A DNA stretch of 64,000 nt, taken from the NCBI RefSeq assembly GCF_031344055.1, contig NZ_JADBEN010000003.1. One strand, given 5' to 3'. Positions 28,512-37,369 of the stretch are shown piece after piece. Position 1 is the stretch's first letter. Every line of letters begins with the position of its first letter. The translations under genes were made by a program, and so were the position numbers. The notes under the pieces were generated by a model. That model did no database searches. It saw only the letters and a program-made list of their open reading frames with translations, and was not told the origin of the DNA. This DNA comes from Methylobacillus flagellatus_A (lineage in GTDB: Bacteria > Pseudomonadota > Gammaproteobacteria > Burkholderiales > Methylophilaceae).

Positions 28512-30632
28512 TTACCAATAATAGGTGGCGCTGGCAATCACTTGCCTGCGCGGCCCCAGCCAGCAATCGCCCCGCGAGATGCAAGTGGATACATACTCCT
28601 TATCGAACAGGTTGCTGGCATTGAGCGCATAGCGCCACGACCCGTAATCCAGCCCGAGCATGGCATCGACCAGCGTGACGTCGGGCGCCTTAACCTGCTC
28701 GTTGGCATCCTGGCTGCTGCCGATGTAGCGCACCCCGAGCCCGGCGCGGAACCCGTGCAGGTCGCCCAGCGCAAAACGCTGCACCGCCCATGCAGAAGCC
28801 AGGTGCTTGGGAATGGTCTCGACCTGGTTGTCTCGCTCGGCCGGGTTGTTGGTCTTGTTGTAGCGCGCATCCAGGTAGCTATAGCTTGCAATCAGGCTCA
28901 GGTGGTTGGTCAAAGAGCTGGTCGCTTCCAATTCGAGGCCTCTTGTATGAATTTCGCCTCTCTGGACTGAATAGTTGGGGTTGACGGGATCGGGCGTCTG
29001 GCGGTTCTGGTCGCGCATATCGAACACTGCCGCAGTCAGGCGCGTGCGGGACCCTGGCGGCTCGTACTTCACCCCCAGCTCCCATTGCTTGCCGCGCTGC
29101 GCCTCGAACAGGCCGCCCAAGCGGTCTGTTCCGGCAACAGGCAGGAAGGATTCGGCATAGCTGACATAAGGCGCCCAGCCGTTCTCGGCCAAATAGGTCA
29201 GGCCGTAGCATTCCGTGGTTGCGTAATCCCGCTTGGTCTCCGCCCCTTGGACTTCATTCTTGGCCTCGTCGCGGCGTATGCCGGCCGTCAGCACCCATTG
29301 CTTGTAGCGCACTTGGTCCTGCACGTAGATGCCGGCCTGGGTCAGGCGCGAGAACGAGGGCGTCAATACTAGGCCGGACATATCTACAGGGGTGTAAATT
29401 GGGTCGTAGACATCAATCGAGTTATTGGGATTGAGGGAAAAACCGGCGTTCTTGGCTTGGCGAAAACGTCCGTAATCAAAACCCAGCAGCAAGGTATGCG
29501 AAAAATCGCCGGTATTGAAGCTGGCTTCCAGGTGATTGTCGAGATTGACGGTCTTGGAATTCGTCTCGGAAACATCCACGTACCGGTTCAGCACGCGCTG
29601 GTTGGCATCAATATAAGGGTTGGCGCTGAAACTGTCGGGGTAGAGGCTGCGGTAATCGTTCGTGCTGCTGGTGTAGCGGGCGTTTTGCCTGAACTTCAGG
29701 TGGTCGCTGAACGCATGCTCGAGTGCCCAGCCCAGATGAGTGGATTCGGAGACGTAGCGGTCGAAGCCGGGATCGCCGAGATAGGTGTCGAACGGAATCT
29801 TGCCGTTCGGGTTGGGACGCAGCACACCTGACCAAGGCAGGAATTGCGGCGTAGGCCGCCCGTCATTGCGCTGGTACTGGGCCAGCAAGGTAACGCTGGT
29901 GCGATCGTTCGGCTTCCAGGTCAGCGAAGGCGCAATCAGGGTGCGCTCGTCCCCCGCATGCTTGACCTGGCTCTCGCTATCGCGTCCCAACAATACCAAG
30001 CGGTAGAACAAACTGTCGCTGTCCGCGACCGGCCCCGTGAAATCGGCCTGCAATTGCTTGCGCTGGTAATTGCCGAGCAGGACGCTCATTTCGCGCTTGG
30101 TTTCCGTCTGCGGGCGCTTGGACACCAGGTTGACCACGCCGCCGACGCCGCCCGCCCCGTACAGCATGGAAGAAGGCCCCCGCAACACCTCGATGCGCTC
30201 CATGGCATAAGGGTCGGGACGTACGGTCTCGGAGTAGAAGGTGTTGATCTGGCGCAGGCCATTCAGGTACTGCGTGGCGTCCATGCCGCGGATGGCATAG
30301 GAATCCGACCGCGAATCCAGCCCGTACTGGTCGGACACGACCCCGGCAGTGTAGCGCAGGGCTTCCTGTATCGATTGCGCGCGCTGGTCTTCAATCTGGT
30401 CTGCCGTGATCACGGAGACGGATTGCGGCGTCTCCAGGATGCTGGTGTCCGTCTTGGTCGCCGTCGCGCTTCGCTTGGCGGTATAGCCGCGTACGGCGCT
30501 TGTGGGGGTTTCCTTTTCCAAGTGGCTGCTCACCTGCACTTCCGGCAATTTCTCCTCGGCAGCGTGTGCCTGCATGATGGCAAGGCCGGCCAGCCACCCG
30601 CACATACGGTAATGTGTAGATTTGGGTTTCAT
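28512..30632 (-). CDS. TonB-dependent siderophore receptor (ferrichrome type)
   Basis: 706 residues. The signal peptide (1-24, ending AHA) is followed by the plug: SILETPQSVSVITADQIEDQ, IQEALRYTAGVVSDQYGLDS, and YAMERIEVLRGPSSMLYGAG. A 22-strand barrel ends in TYYW with terminal aromatic residue. There is no STN domain, unlike the receptor at 1-1196. Overall it resembles the ferrichrome/FhuA-like hydroxamate group, but the ligand is not proven. It is divergent from a PepSY protein, with a Fur-type box between them, so iron-repressed uptake is expected. Confidence 0.93.
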   Translation of the reverse strand: MKPKSTHYRMCGWLAGLAIMQAHAAEEKLPEVQVSSHLEKETPTSAVRGYTAKRSATATKTDTSILETPQSVSVITADQIEDQRAQSIQEALRYTAGVVSDQYGLDSRSDSYAIRGMDATQYLNGLRQINTFYSETVRPDPYAMERIEVLRGPSSMLYGAGGVGGVVNLVSKRPQTETKREMSVLLGNYQRKQLQADFTGPVADSDSLFYRLVLLGRDSESQVKHAGDERTLIAPSLTWKPNDRTSVTLLAQYQRNDGRPTPQFLPWSGVLRPNPNGKIPFDTYLGDPGFDRYVSESTHLGWALEHAFSDHLKFRQNARYTSSTNDYRSLYPDSFSANPYIDANQRVLNRYVDVSETNSKTVNLDNHLEASFNTGDFSHTLLLGFDYGRFRQAKNAGFSLNPNNSIDVYDPIYTPVDMSGLVLTPSFSRLTQAGIYVQDQVRYKQWVLTAGIRRDEAKNEVQGAETKRDYATTECYGLTYLAENGWAPYVSYAESFLPVAGTDRLGGLFEAQRGKQWELGVKYEPPGSRTRLTAAVFDMRDQNRQTPDPVNPNYSVQRGEIHTRGLELEATSSLTNHLSLIASYSYLDARYNKTNNPAERDNQVETIPKHLASAWAVQRFALGDLHGFRAGLGVRYIGSSQDANEQVKAPDVTLVDAMLGLDYGSWRYALNASNLFDKEYVSTCISRGDCWLGPRRQVIASATYYW

Positions 30633-30801
30633 GATGCTCCCGCATTGAATTCAGCAATGCCGGGCAAGCCTGCGAACGCAAGGCGTGGGACAGGGAATTG
30701 CCCAGCGGTGCAAATTCCCCGATCGGATATGGTGATACTGATGCAGCCAGTCGAAATTCCGGCCTACAAGATGCACAAAATTACTGTTGTGCTTGATTAT
30801 T

Positions 30802-30820
30802 TTTAATAAAACTCATTATC
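30802..30820. promoter_or_regulatory. Fur-box-like site between receptor and PepSY genes
   Basis: TTTAATAAAACTCATTATC agrees with the classical 19-base Fur consensus at 14 positions by eye, with an intact right half (TCATTATC). It lies between the divergent genes. Confidence 0.6.
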
Positions 30821-30867
30821 TATTATATAAAATATCGACTTTTACCTCCACCCATTATTGCTTTTCA

Positions 30868-32064
30868 ATGCGTAAATACCTGGTTGTCATCCATCGTTGG
30901 TTCGGCCTCGCCATGGCCGTGTTCCTCTTCATCGCCGGGCTGACCGGCGCCGTGATCTCGTGGGACCACGAGCTGGACGAGTGGCTGAACCCCGCATTGT
31001 TCCACGCGTCCGGCGAAGGAACCGCGCGATCCCCGCTGGCGCTTGCCAACCAGTTGGAACAGGAGCGCCCGGAACTGATGGTAACGTACCTGCCGCTTGC
31101 CATAGAGCCAGGCCATACGCTGGGCATGAGCGTCAGCGCCACACCTGACGCGGCCACTGGGAAGGCCAAGCCGCTGGGTTACAATCAGGTGGCCCTCAAC
31201 CCAGGCAATGGCGAAATCCAGGGCCAGCGCGAATGGGGCGCCGTGTCGCTGACGCGCGAGAACCTGCTGCCGTTTCTCTACAAACTGCACTACAGCATGC
31301 ATATCCCCGACGCCTGGGGCCTGGAACTCGGGGTGCTGTTCATGGGCATCATCGCCATCATCTGGGTGTTCGACAACCTGATCGCGCTGTGGATATCGTT
31401 TCCCAACTTCAAGTCCTGGCGCAAATCGTTCGCCTTTCGCTGGAAGCAGGGCGGCTACAAGCTCAATTTCGACCTACACCGCTCCGGCGGCGTCTGGGTA
31501 TGGCTGCTGCTGCTCATGCTAGCCATTACCTCCGTCTCCATGAACCTGAATTTCCAGGTCATGCGGCCGCTGGTGGAAACCTTCTCCAGCCTCAGCCCCA
31601 GCCCGTTCGCATCCCGCATGCCGCAGCCCGAGGACGAACCGTTGCTGCCGGGCATCCGGCGCGAGCAAGTCCTGGAGATTGCGCGTGCAGAGGCCCGCAA
31701 GCGCGGCTGGACAGCACCGGCTGGCGCCGTGTTCTACTCGCCCGCCTTCGGGCTCTATGGCGTGGGGTTCTTCGAGGCCGGCAACGACCATGGCGACGGC
31801 GGCCTGGGCAATCCCTGGCTCTATTTCGACGGCAAGGACGGCAGCATGGCCGGAGAAAGCATTCCCGGCACAGGCAGCGCAGGGGACATCTTCATGCAAG
31901 CCCAGTTTCCGCTGCACTCCGGACGTATTCTGGGATTGCCGGGGCGCATCCTGATTTCAATCATGGGCGCGGTTGTCGCCATGCTGAGCGTGACAGGCAT
32001 CATCATCTGGCTGCGCAAGCGGCAATCGCGCCGGCTGGACCAGAGGGCCAGGAGAGCCGCCTAG
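30868..32064 (+). CDS. PepSY-associated membrane protein (PiuB-like, siderophore-linked)
   Basis: 398 residues from the ATG at 30868 (MRKYLVVIHRWFGLAMAVFL); no strong ribosome binding site is seen. Four hydrophobic helices are evident near 8-28, 150-175, 205-230 and 365-390, with PepSY-type periplasmic segments between. The N-terminal IHRWFGL and HWFDxD-like SWDHELDEWLNP are typical of PepSY_TM proteins. Family members beside siderophore receptors are thought to reduce ferric iron or assist its release at the inner membrane. The divergent siderophore receptor and Fur-like site support such a role. Confidence 0.87.
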   Translation: MRKYLVVIHRWFGLAMAVFLFIAGLTGAVISWDHELDEWLNPALFHASGEGTARSPLALANQLEQERPELMVTYLPLAIEPGHTLGMSVSATPDAATGKAKPLGYNQVALNPGNGEIQGQREWGAVSLTRENLLPFLYKLHYSMHIPDAWGLELGVLFMGIIAIIWVFDNLIALWISFPNFKSWRKSFAFRWKQGGYKLNFDLHRSGGVWVWLLLLMLAITSVSMNLNFQVMRPLVETFSSLSPSPFASRMPQPEDEPLLPGIRREQVLEIARAEARKRGWTAPAGAVFYSPAFGLYGVGFFEAGNDHGDGGLGNPWLYFDGKDGSMAGESIPGTGSAGDIFMQAQFPLHSGRILGLPGRILISIMGAVVAMLSVTGIIIWLRKRQSRRLDQRARRAA

Positions 32065-32163
32065 ACTCGCATTAAGCGCAGCGATTCTGGCCAGGCTTCC
32101 GTAGACAATACAAACAACACGGTAAGGCAGGGCAACAACGACAGAAGGATTAGCGGCTCTACA

Positions 32164-33276
32164 TCAAACCAGCGCCAGTTGCCGCTGGCCCGAGCTTGCA
32201 ACCTGTTGCTGCGCAGCCAAGGCCTGCAGTATCTTGCGCACCGGTACCGGCAGCGCGGCGTCGATCGCCTCATTCAGCGCAATCCATTGCAGGCCCGGCT
32301 CCCGCGCCTGCAAAGGCAAGGCATCCACGGGCATATGGTTGGCGGTGATGTGCAACTTGAAATGCGTGAATACATGGGTCAGCTGCACAAGCGAAACCGG
32401 CGCAGCTCCCTCCAAGCCGAATGCCTGACTCCCCCATGCCCGTCCGTCCTGGCCGATCTCCAGTTCAGGCAGACTCCATAGCCCGCCCCAGATACCGCTA
32501 TCCGGGCGCTTCTGCAGCAAGACGCGGCCTTCATGCGTCATCACCAGCATCTGCACGGCTTTCTCCGGGATTGTCTTGCGCGGCTTGGAAGCAGGCAATT
32601 CGCTGACGCGCTCCGCCAGCAGCGCGCCGCAATCTTCCTGCAATGGGCAATTGGCGCAACGCGGACGGCTGCGCACGCAAACCGTGGCTCCCAGGTCCAT
32701 CAAGGCCTGCGCATAAGTGCCCATTTCCGCCTGGGGCTGCATTGCTTCCGCGATCTGCCACAGCTTTTTCTCGACGCTGGGCAGGCCCGGCCAGCCCTCG
32801 ACCAGGAAATACCGCGCAAATACGCGTTTTACGTTGCCGTCCATGATCGGCTGCGGCAGCCCGAATGCGAACGAGGAGATGGCGGCCGCCGTGGAGCGGC
32901 CAATTCCCGGCAAGGCCTGGATGGCATCGAAGTCGCGCGGAAATTCGCCCGCATGCAGGCTCACCACCTGCTGCGCCGCCTTGTGCAGGTTGCGCGCGCG
33001 CGAATAATAGCCCAAGCCGCTCCAATGCTGCATGACGTCATCCTGGCTAGCTGCCGCAAGGCTGGCAATGCTTGGGAAACGCCGCATGAACTTCTGGTAG
33101 TAGCCGATCACCGCCGCCACTTGCGTCTGTTGCAGCATGATCTCGGATACCCAGATGGCATAAGGGTCGTGAGTATTCTGCCAGGGCAGGTCGTGGCGGC
33201 CGTGCTGTTTCTGCCAGGCTATCAGCCTATCGGAGATGGGAGTGTATTGCGGCAAGGTCATCTCAGCGATGTTCAT
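32164..33276 (-). CDS. mutY: Adenine DNA glycosylase
   Basis: 370 residues from the ATG at 33276, one base after the asmA stop (TGA-A-ATG); an ATG at 33261 is also possible. It removes adenine mispaired with 8-oxoguanine. Visible motifs: EIMLQQTQVAAVIGYYQKFM with the catalytic Glu, the helix-hairpin-helix LPGIGRSTAAAISSFAFG, the catalytic Asp in IMDGNVKRVFARYF, the iron-sulfur cluster CVRSRPRCANCPLQEDC (C-X6-C-X2-C-X5-C), and a C-terminal NUDIX-like domain (PEKAVQMLVMTHEGRVLLQK). Confidence 0.97.
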   Translation of the reverse strand: MNIAEMTLPQYTPISDRLIAWQKQHGRHDLPWQNTHDPYAIWVSEIMLQQTQVAAVIGYYQKFMRRFPSIASLAAASQDDVMQHWSGLGYYSRARNLHKAAQQVVSLHAGEFPRDFDAIQALPGIGRSTAAAISSFAFGLPQPIMDGNVKRVFARYFLVEGWPGLPSVEKKLWQIAEAMQPQAEMGTYAQALMDLGATVCVRSRPRCANCPLQEDCGALLAERVSELPASKPRKTIPEKAVQMLVMTHEGRVLLQKRPDSGIWGGLWSLPELEIGQDGRAWGSQAFGLEGAAPVSLVQLTHVFTHFKLHITANHMPVDALPLQAREPGLQWIALNEAIDAALPVPVRKILQALAAQQQVASSGQRQLALV

Positions 33277-33277
33277 T

Positions 33278-35959
33278 TCAACGGCCAAACAGGTTCTGGA
33301 GCTTTTGCTTGACCTTGTCTTCGGAGGAAGCAGGCGGGGCATCGCTGCCGGTTTCGTCCTTGCTGTTGTCGCTTTTCTTGTTGAGCAGGGATTTCACCGC
33401 TTCTTCACGGTTGCCTTCCAACAGGTTCTTGACCGCCTCGCCCTTGACGCCGCCAGCGCCTTCCAACAACTTGTTCTTGGCCACGGCAGCAGCCAGTCCG
33501 GCAAAGTCGATGGCGTAGGCCGGCTTAGTGAAGGTCCCGGTGAGCTTGACCGGCACGGTGAGGCCGTTGAGCTCCTGCAAGCCGGCCCCGCCCTGGCCCT
33601 TGAGGGAGGCGACGACAGTCGGCTTGGCAAGGTAATCCAGGGTTTCGTTGGCAATGTCGACGCTGCCGTTGCCCGCGATGCGGAACAAGGGCGCCTTCAT
33701 GTCGAGGTCGTCGTTGTGCGCCACGCCGTTCTTGATATTGAAGCTGGCGGACATTTCGCTGAAATCCGTCTGCTTGCTCTTGTCGCCCGCGACGCTGGTG
33801 CTGCCCTTGAGCGCATTGAGCTTGTCCTTGGCTCCGCGCAGCGTCCCGGCGATATCGATGCCCTTGACCGCGCCGTCCTTGAGGTTGAGCGCAGCCTTGC
33901 CGTTCAGCCCATTCTTGAGGGAATTCACGGTATCGCCGCTGGTGGTGATGTCCAGGTTCAGGCTGCCTTTGCCGTTGAGCATGTCGTTGTTGATGGCGTC
34001 TGTCAGCAAGGGGCCGATCGCGATGCTCTTCATGTCCTGCTTGATGGCGATATTCGGCGTGCTGCGGGCGTCGACCGTCAGGGCGCCGTTCATGGAGCCC
34101 TCGTAGAGGTTAGCGGAAAAAGGGGCGAGTTCGGCCACCCCCGAGTCCGCCTTTAGCTTGATGCGCACATTGGTGCTTTTGACGTTGGCCACCTTGAGCG
34201 AGCCAATGCGCAGCTCGCCGTCCGCATTCAATTGCCGCAATGCGCTCAGGTCTATGGGGGCGTCTTCCTGCGGCTTGCTGGCCGTGGCTGGCGCCGGTTT
34301 CGCAGGCTTCGCTTCGGAATCGGTGATATAGCGGTCCGCATCCAGCTTGTCGATATCGACGTCGAAATGGTAGATCGGCCGCTCGAACCGGCTAATGCCG
34401 AACTTGCCGTTGATCGTGGTTTCGTCGAGCCTCACGTTGAACGGGCTGACATTGAGCGCCTTGCCGTCGGCCTTGATGCCGAGCTTGAGCCCGGCCAGGC
34501 GGAATTTCTCGTAGACGATGCTGCCGATGTTCACATTGCCCTGCAACAGCAGGTCTTTCAATGCGGAAAGATCTGGCGCGGACGGCTCGGCTGCCGGCTT
34601 GCTTGCGGTTTTCTGCGCCGGCTTTGTACTGGCCGCGTTATTGCCCAGCAGTTTGTTCAAGTCCAGTTTGTCGCCGCTGAGGTTGAAGCGGACATCGGGC
34701 CTGGCAAAGCCGGCCACGACCACGTCGCCCTTGAGTTTGGTGTCCTCGACATCCAGGCTAAAATCGCTGTCTACCTTTTCCTGCTTGACGTCAGCCAGCA
34801 GCTTGAAGGCGAACTCGCCCTGGGCAGCGCCTTTCGGCAAGGCCTTGTCCTTGATGTCTATTTTGCCTGCCAGCTTGGGCAGCTCGAACACCAGGTCTTC
34901 CAGGTTGCCCTTGAATGGCGATGAAAACTTGCTTTCCACGCTGCGGTCGGTCTGCTTGAGGCTGAACTCGCCATTGACGCCGCTGCTTTGCAGCTCCCTT
35001 GGCGAACCCTTGATGTCCGCCAACACCAGTTGGGCCTTGATGCTGTCGCCTGCTTTTTCCTGGCTGAAGGCCAGTTCGGCCTTGTCGCCAGACACTTCAT
35101 CCTGACGCACTACCAGCTTGGGCGCAGCGAAATCCGCCACCAGCTTGGCATCGGCAAGCTGGCCGGAAAACGTGAGCTTGAGGCCGTTCACGAGGAATTC
35201 CATGTTTTCAGGGCGCGCATCCACGTCGCCTGTCAGGCGGATGTCCGCATCCTGCACATCCGCGATATTGCCCTTGATCACGGCATCCAGCTTTTGCGCG
35301 GCGAAATGCTGGTTCTCGACATCGGCCATGAAGTTGCCTTGCAGCTTGACCTTAGCCTCCACCTTCGGCGCGCTCGCGCTCACTTCGAAATCGCTCGCAA
35401 GGTCGAATGGCGTGGCAAGCGCAACGCGCCCGGTCTTGAGGTTGAACTGCTTGACGGCATAGGTGCTGTCCGCGGCCTCGTCATGGAGGCTCACGGCGGA
35501 ATTGCTGACGTTGATGCTGGAAATATCAAAATTGATTTCCTGCGACGGCTCGTCCTTGTCCCCGCTCAGCAAATCGTCGAAATTGGTGCTGCCGTCCTGG
35601 TAGCGCACGATATTGGCACGCGCGCCATCCACATAGACCGCATCTACCACCAGCTCTTTCTTCAATAACGGGATCAATGCCACGGAGACCTTGAGCCCCT
35701 CCACGGCGGCAAATTCCTTGTCGCTGTTGTGCTCTGACAGGGAAATCCTGCCCAGGTCCGCACCCAGCTTGGGCCAGAACGCCAGCTTGATGTCGCCCTC
35801 GATATTGAGCGTGCGCTGCTTCTTGTCCTTGACCAGTTGCACGATCATGGGTTTGTAGTCGTTCGGGTTGAAGGTAGCGGCGAACACCGCCACGATGATG
35901 ACCAGCACCAGAACGATTCCGCCGAGGCCAAACAAGGAATACTTAAGGATTTTATTCAT
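33278..35959 (-). CDS. asmA: AsmA-family protein
   Basis: 893 residues, long for E. coli AsmA (617) but within the family. An N-terminal membrane anchor (about 8-30, LFGLGGIVLVLVIIVAVFAA) is followed by FNPNDYKPMIVQLVKDKKQR, the AsmA signature. The middle is a long beta-helical repeat region rich in Lys/Asp/Ala, with two Pro/Ala/Lys-rich linkers (near 445-465 and 550-570). The C-terminal AsmA_2 part holds NGLNGKAALNLKDGAVKGID and SFNIKNGVAHNDDLDMKAPL. The family is thought to move phospholipids between the membranes. It overlaps no gene but is coupled to mutY. Confidence 0.92.
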   Translation of the reverse strand: MNKILKYSLFGLGGIVLVLVIIVAVFAATFNPNDYKPMIVQLVKDKKQRTLNIEGDIKLAFWPKLGADLGRISLSEHNSDKEFAAVEGLKVSVALIPLLKKELVVDAVYVDGARANIVRYQDGSTNFDDLLSGDKDEPSQEINFDISSINVSNSAVSLHDEAADSTYAVKQFNLKTGRVALATPFDLASDFEVSASAPKVEAKVKLQGNFMADVENQHFAAQKLDAVIKGNIADVQDADIRLTGDVDARPENMEFLVNGLKLTFSGQLADAKLVADFAAPKLVVRQDEVSGDKAELAFSQEKAGDSIKAQLVLADIKGSPRELQSSGVNGEFSLKQTDRSVESKFSSPFKGNLEDLVFELPKLAGKIDIKDKALPKGAAQGEFAFKLLADVKQEKVDSDFSLDVEDTKLKGDVVVAGFARPDVRFNLSGDKLDLNKLLGNNAASTKPAQKTASKPAAEPSAPDLSALKDLLLQGNVNIGSIVYEKFRLAGLKLGIKADGKALNVSPFNVRLDETTINGKFGISRFERPIYHFDVDIDKLDADRYITDSEAKPAKPAPATASKPQEDAPIDLSALRQLNADGELRIGSLKVANVKSTNVRIKLKADSGVAELAPFSANLYEGSMNGALTVDARSTPNIAIKQDMKSIAIGPLLTDAINNDMLNGKGSLNLDITTSGDTVNSLKNGLNGKAALNLKDGAVKGIDIAGTLRGAKDKLNALKGSTSVAGDKSKQTDFSEMSASFNIKNGVAHNDDLDMKAPLFRIAGNGSVDIANETLDYLAKPTVVASLKGQGGAGLQELNGLTVPVKLTGTFTKPAYAIDFAGLAAAVAKNKLLEGAGGVKGEAVKNLLEGNREEAVKSLLNKKSDNSKDETGSDAPPASSEDKVKQKLQNLFGR

Positions 35960-35998
35960 TAACCTATCCTGTTTCGATTGCGCGCGAAGAGGATGAGT

Positions 35999-36031
35999 GT
36001 ATCACTGCCGGCGCCTGACCGGCAGCGATAC
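35999..36031. repeat. Perfect-arm inverted repeat between uppP and asmA
   Basis: GTATCACTGCCGG/CCGGCAGCGATAC, a 13-bp stem with one G-T wobble and a 7-base loop. No T-run follows on either strand, so it is not a classical terminator; it may stabilise or process the uppP transcript. Confidence 0.6.
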
Positions 36032-36043
36032 GGATGCGGGCGA

Positions 36044-36853
36044 TTACCAGTAATAAGCCAGCACGATGATGCCGAGCACAATGCGGTAATAGGCAAAACC
36101 CTTGAAATCGTGGTTGGCCACGTAGCGGATCAAGGTCTTGATCGCCACCAACGCTGCGAGGAAGGCTGTGATGAAACCGACGGCGAACATCGCCAGGTCT
36201 TCTGCGACAAACAGTTCGCGATTCTTGTAGACATCATAGACCGTCGCCGCCAGCATCACCGGGATTGCCAGGAAGAAGGAGAACTCGGTTGCCGTCTTGC
36301 GGTTGAGGCCGAAGATCATGCCGCCAAGGATGGTGGCGCCGGAACGCGACACGCCGGGCATGATTGCGAGCGATTGCGCGCAACCGACCTTGAGCGCCTG
36401 CCATGGCGTAATCTCGTTGAGGTTCGATGCCTTGGCGGCCGGAGCCTTGTCGTGCGAATAGAGATTTTCCACCAGCAGGATGACGAATCCGCCGATGATC
36501 AAGGCAAACGCCACGGTAATCGAGGAAAACAAATGCTCCTTGATGAAACCGTGCAGCAGCAAGCCAAGAATAGCTGCAGGAAGGAACGCGACGAACAGGT
36601 TGAGGATGAAACGCTGCGAGGTATTGGTATGCAAGGTGGTCGCCACCGAGGTCAGGCGGCTGCGGTATTCCCAGCATACGGCGAGGATGGCGCCCAGCTG
36701 GATGACGATCTCGAACACCTTGCCCTTGTCGTCGTTGAAATCGAGCAAATCTCCGATGATGATGAGATGGCCCGTGCTGCTGATGGGGAGAAATTCGGTG
36801 GCACCCTCGATGACGCCGAGGATAAATGCCTTGAGTAATAATAAGATATCCAT
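36044..36853 (-). CDS. uppP: Undecaprenyl-diphosphate phosphatase
   Basis: 269 residues with eight hydrophobic helices. The two catalytic motifs of the BacA/UppP family are present: GVIEGATEFLPISSTGHLII (13-32, with the E-x-x-x-E and SSTGH) and PGVSRSGATILGGMIFGL (about 165-182). It recycles undecaprenyl pyrophosphate at the inner membrane for peptidoglycan and O-antigen synthesis and can confer bacitracin resistance. Confidence 0.96.
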   Translation of the reverse strand: MDILLLLKAFILGVIEGATEFLPISSTGHLIIIGDLLDFNDDKGKVFEIVIQLGAILAVCWEYRSRLTSVATTLHTNTSQRFILNLFVAFLPAAILGLLLHGFIKEHLFSSITVAFALIIGGFVILLVENLYSHDKAPAAKASNLNEITPWQALKVGCAQSLAIMPGVSRSGATILGGMIFGLNRKTATEFSFFLAIPVMLAATVYDVYKNRELFVAEDLAMFAVGFITAFLAALVAIKTLIRYVANHDFKGFAYYRIVLGIIVLAYYW

Positions 36854-36947
36854 GTCCTGCTGTCTTTGTTGTTGATATTGGCGGCATCATCATGCCGCAT
36901 GCTTGTGACCCCGCGATGAACGCCCCCCGACGCTCCCGCAGGAACCG

Positions 36948-37343
36948 CTATTCCTTAAGCAAGGAAAATGCCCGTGCCATCAGTTCCGCCTGGCTGCTCG
37001 GCAGCTTGCCGTCCGGGCTGAGCTTGTCGATCGCCTGCGGCAGGTATTCCGCCAGCTTGCGGCCGAAATCGTCGACAGGCAGGGAAAACTGCGCCGCCAT
37101 CGACTGGATCAACTCTTGTCCGAAAACCTGCAATACCTGTTGCAGGTTCAATGGCAGGTTGCCGCCGGAGCCCAGCCATGACTCGACCTCGGCGCCCAGG
37201 CCATTGGCGCGCAGCTTGTCGAGCACGCCTTGCGGCCCGCCGGACTTGTTCATGAGCTCCAGCCCGGCCTGCACCATCGGGTTGCCGCTGCCGCCAGCGA
37301 GCTTGCCCATCACCGAACCTGCAATACTGTCAAACAATCCCAT
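36948..37343 (-). CDS. yidB: YidB-family protein (DUF937)
   Basis: 131 residues: MGLFDSIAGSVMGKLAGGSG, then VLDKLRANGLGAEVESWLGS and LPQAIDKLSPDGKLPS, the YidB pattern. It has no signal peptide or membrane helix. Function is unknown. The gene lies between rluB and uppP on the same strand, with 26 bases after rluB. Confidence 0.85.
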   Translation of the reverse strand: MGLFDSIAGSVMGKLAGGSGNPMVQAGLELMNKSGGPQGVLDKLRANGLGAEVESWLGSGGNLPLNLQQVLQVFGQELIQSMAAQFSLPVDDFGRKLAEYLPQAIDKLSPDGKLPSSQAELMARAFSLLKE

Positions 37344-37369
37344 TTATGTTCCTCGATAAGGCAAGCTGC

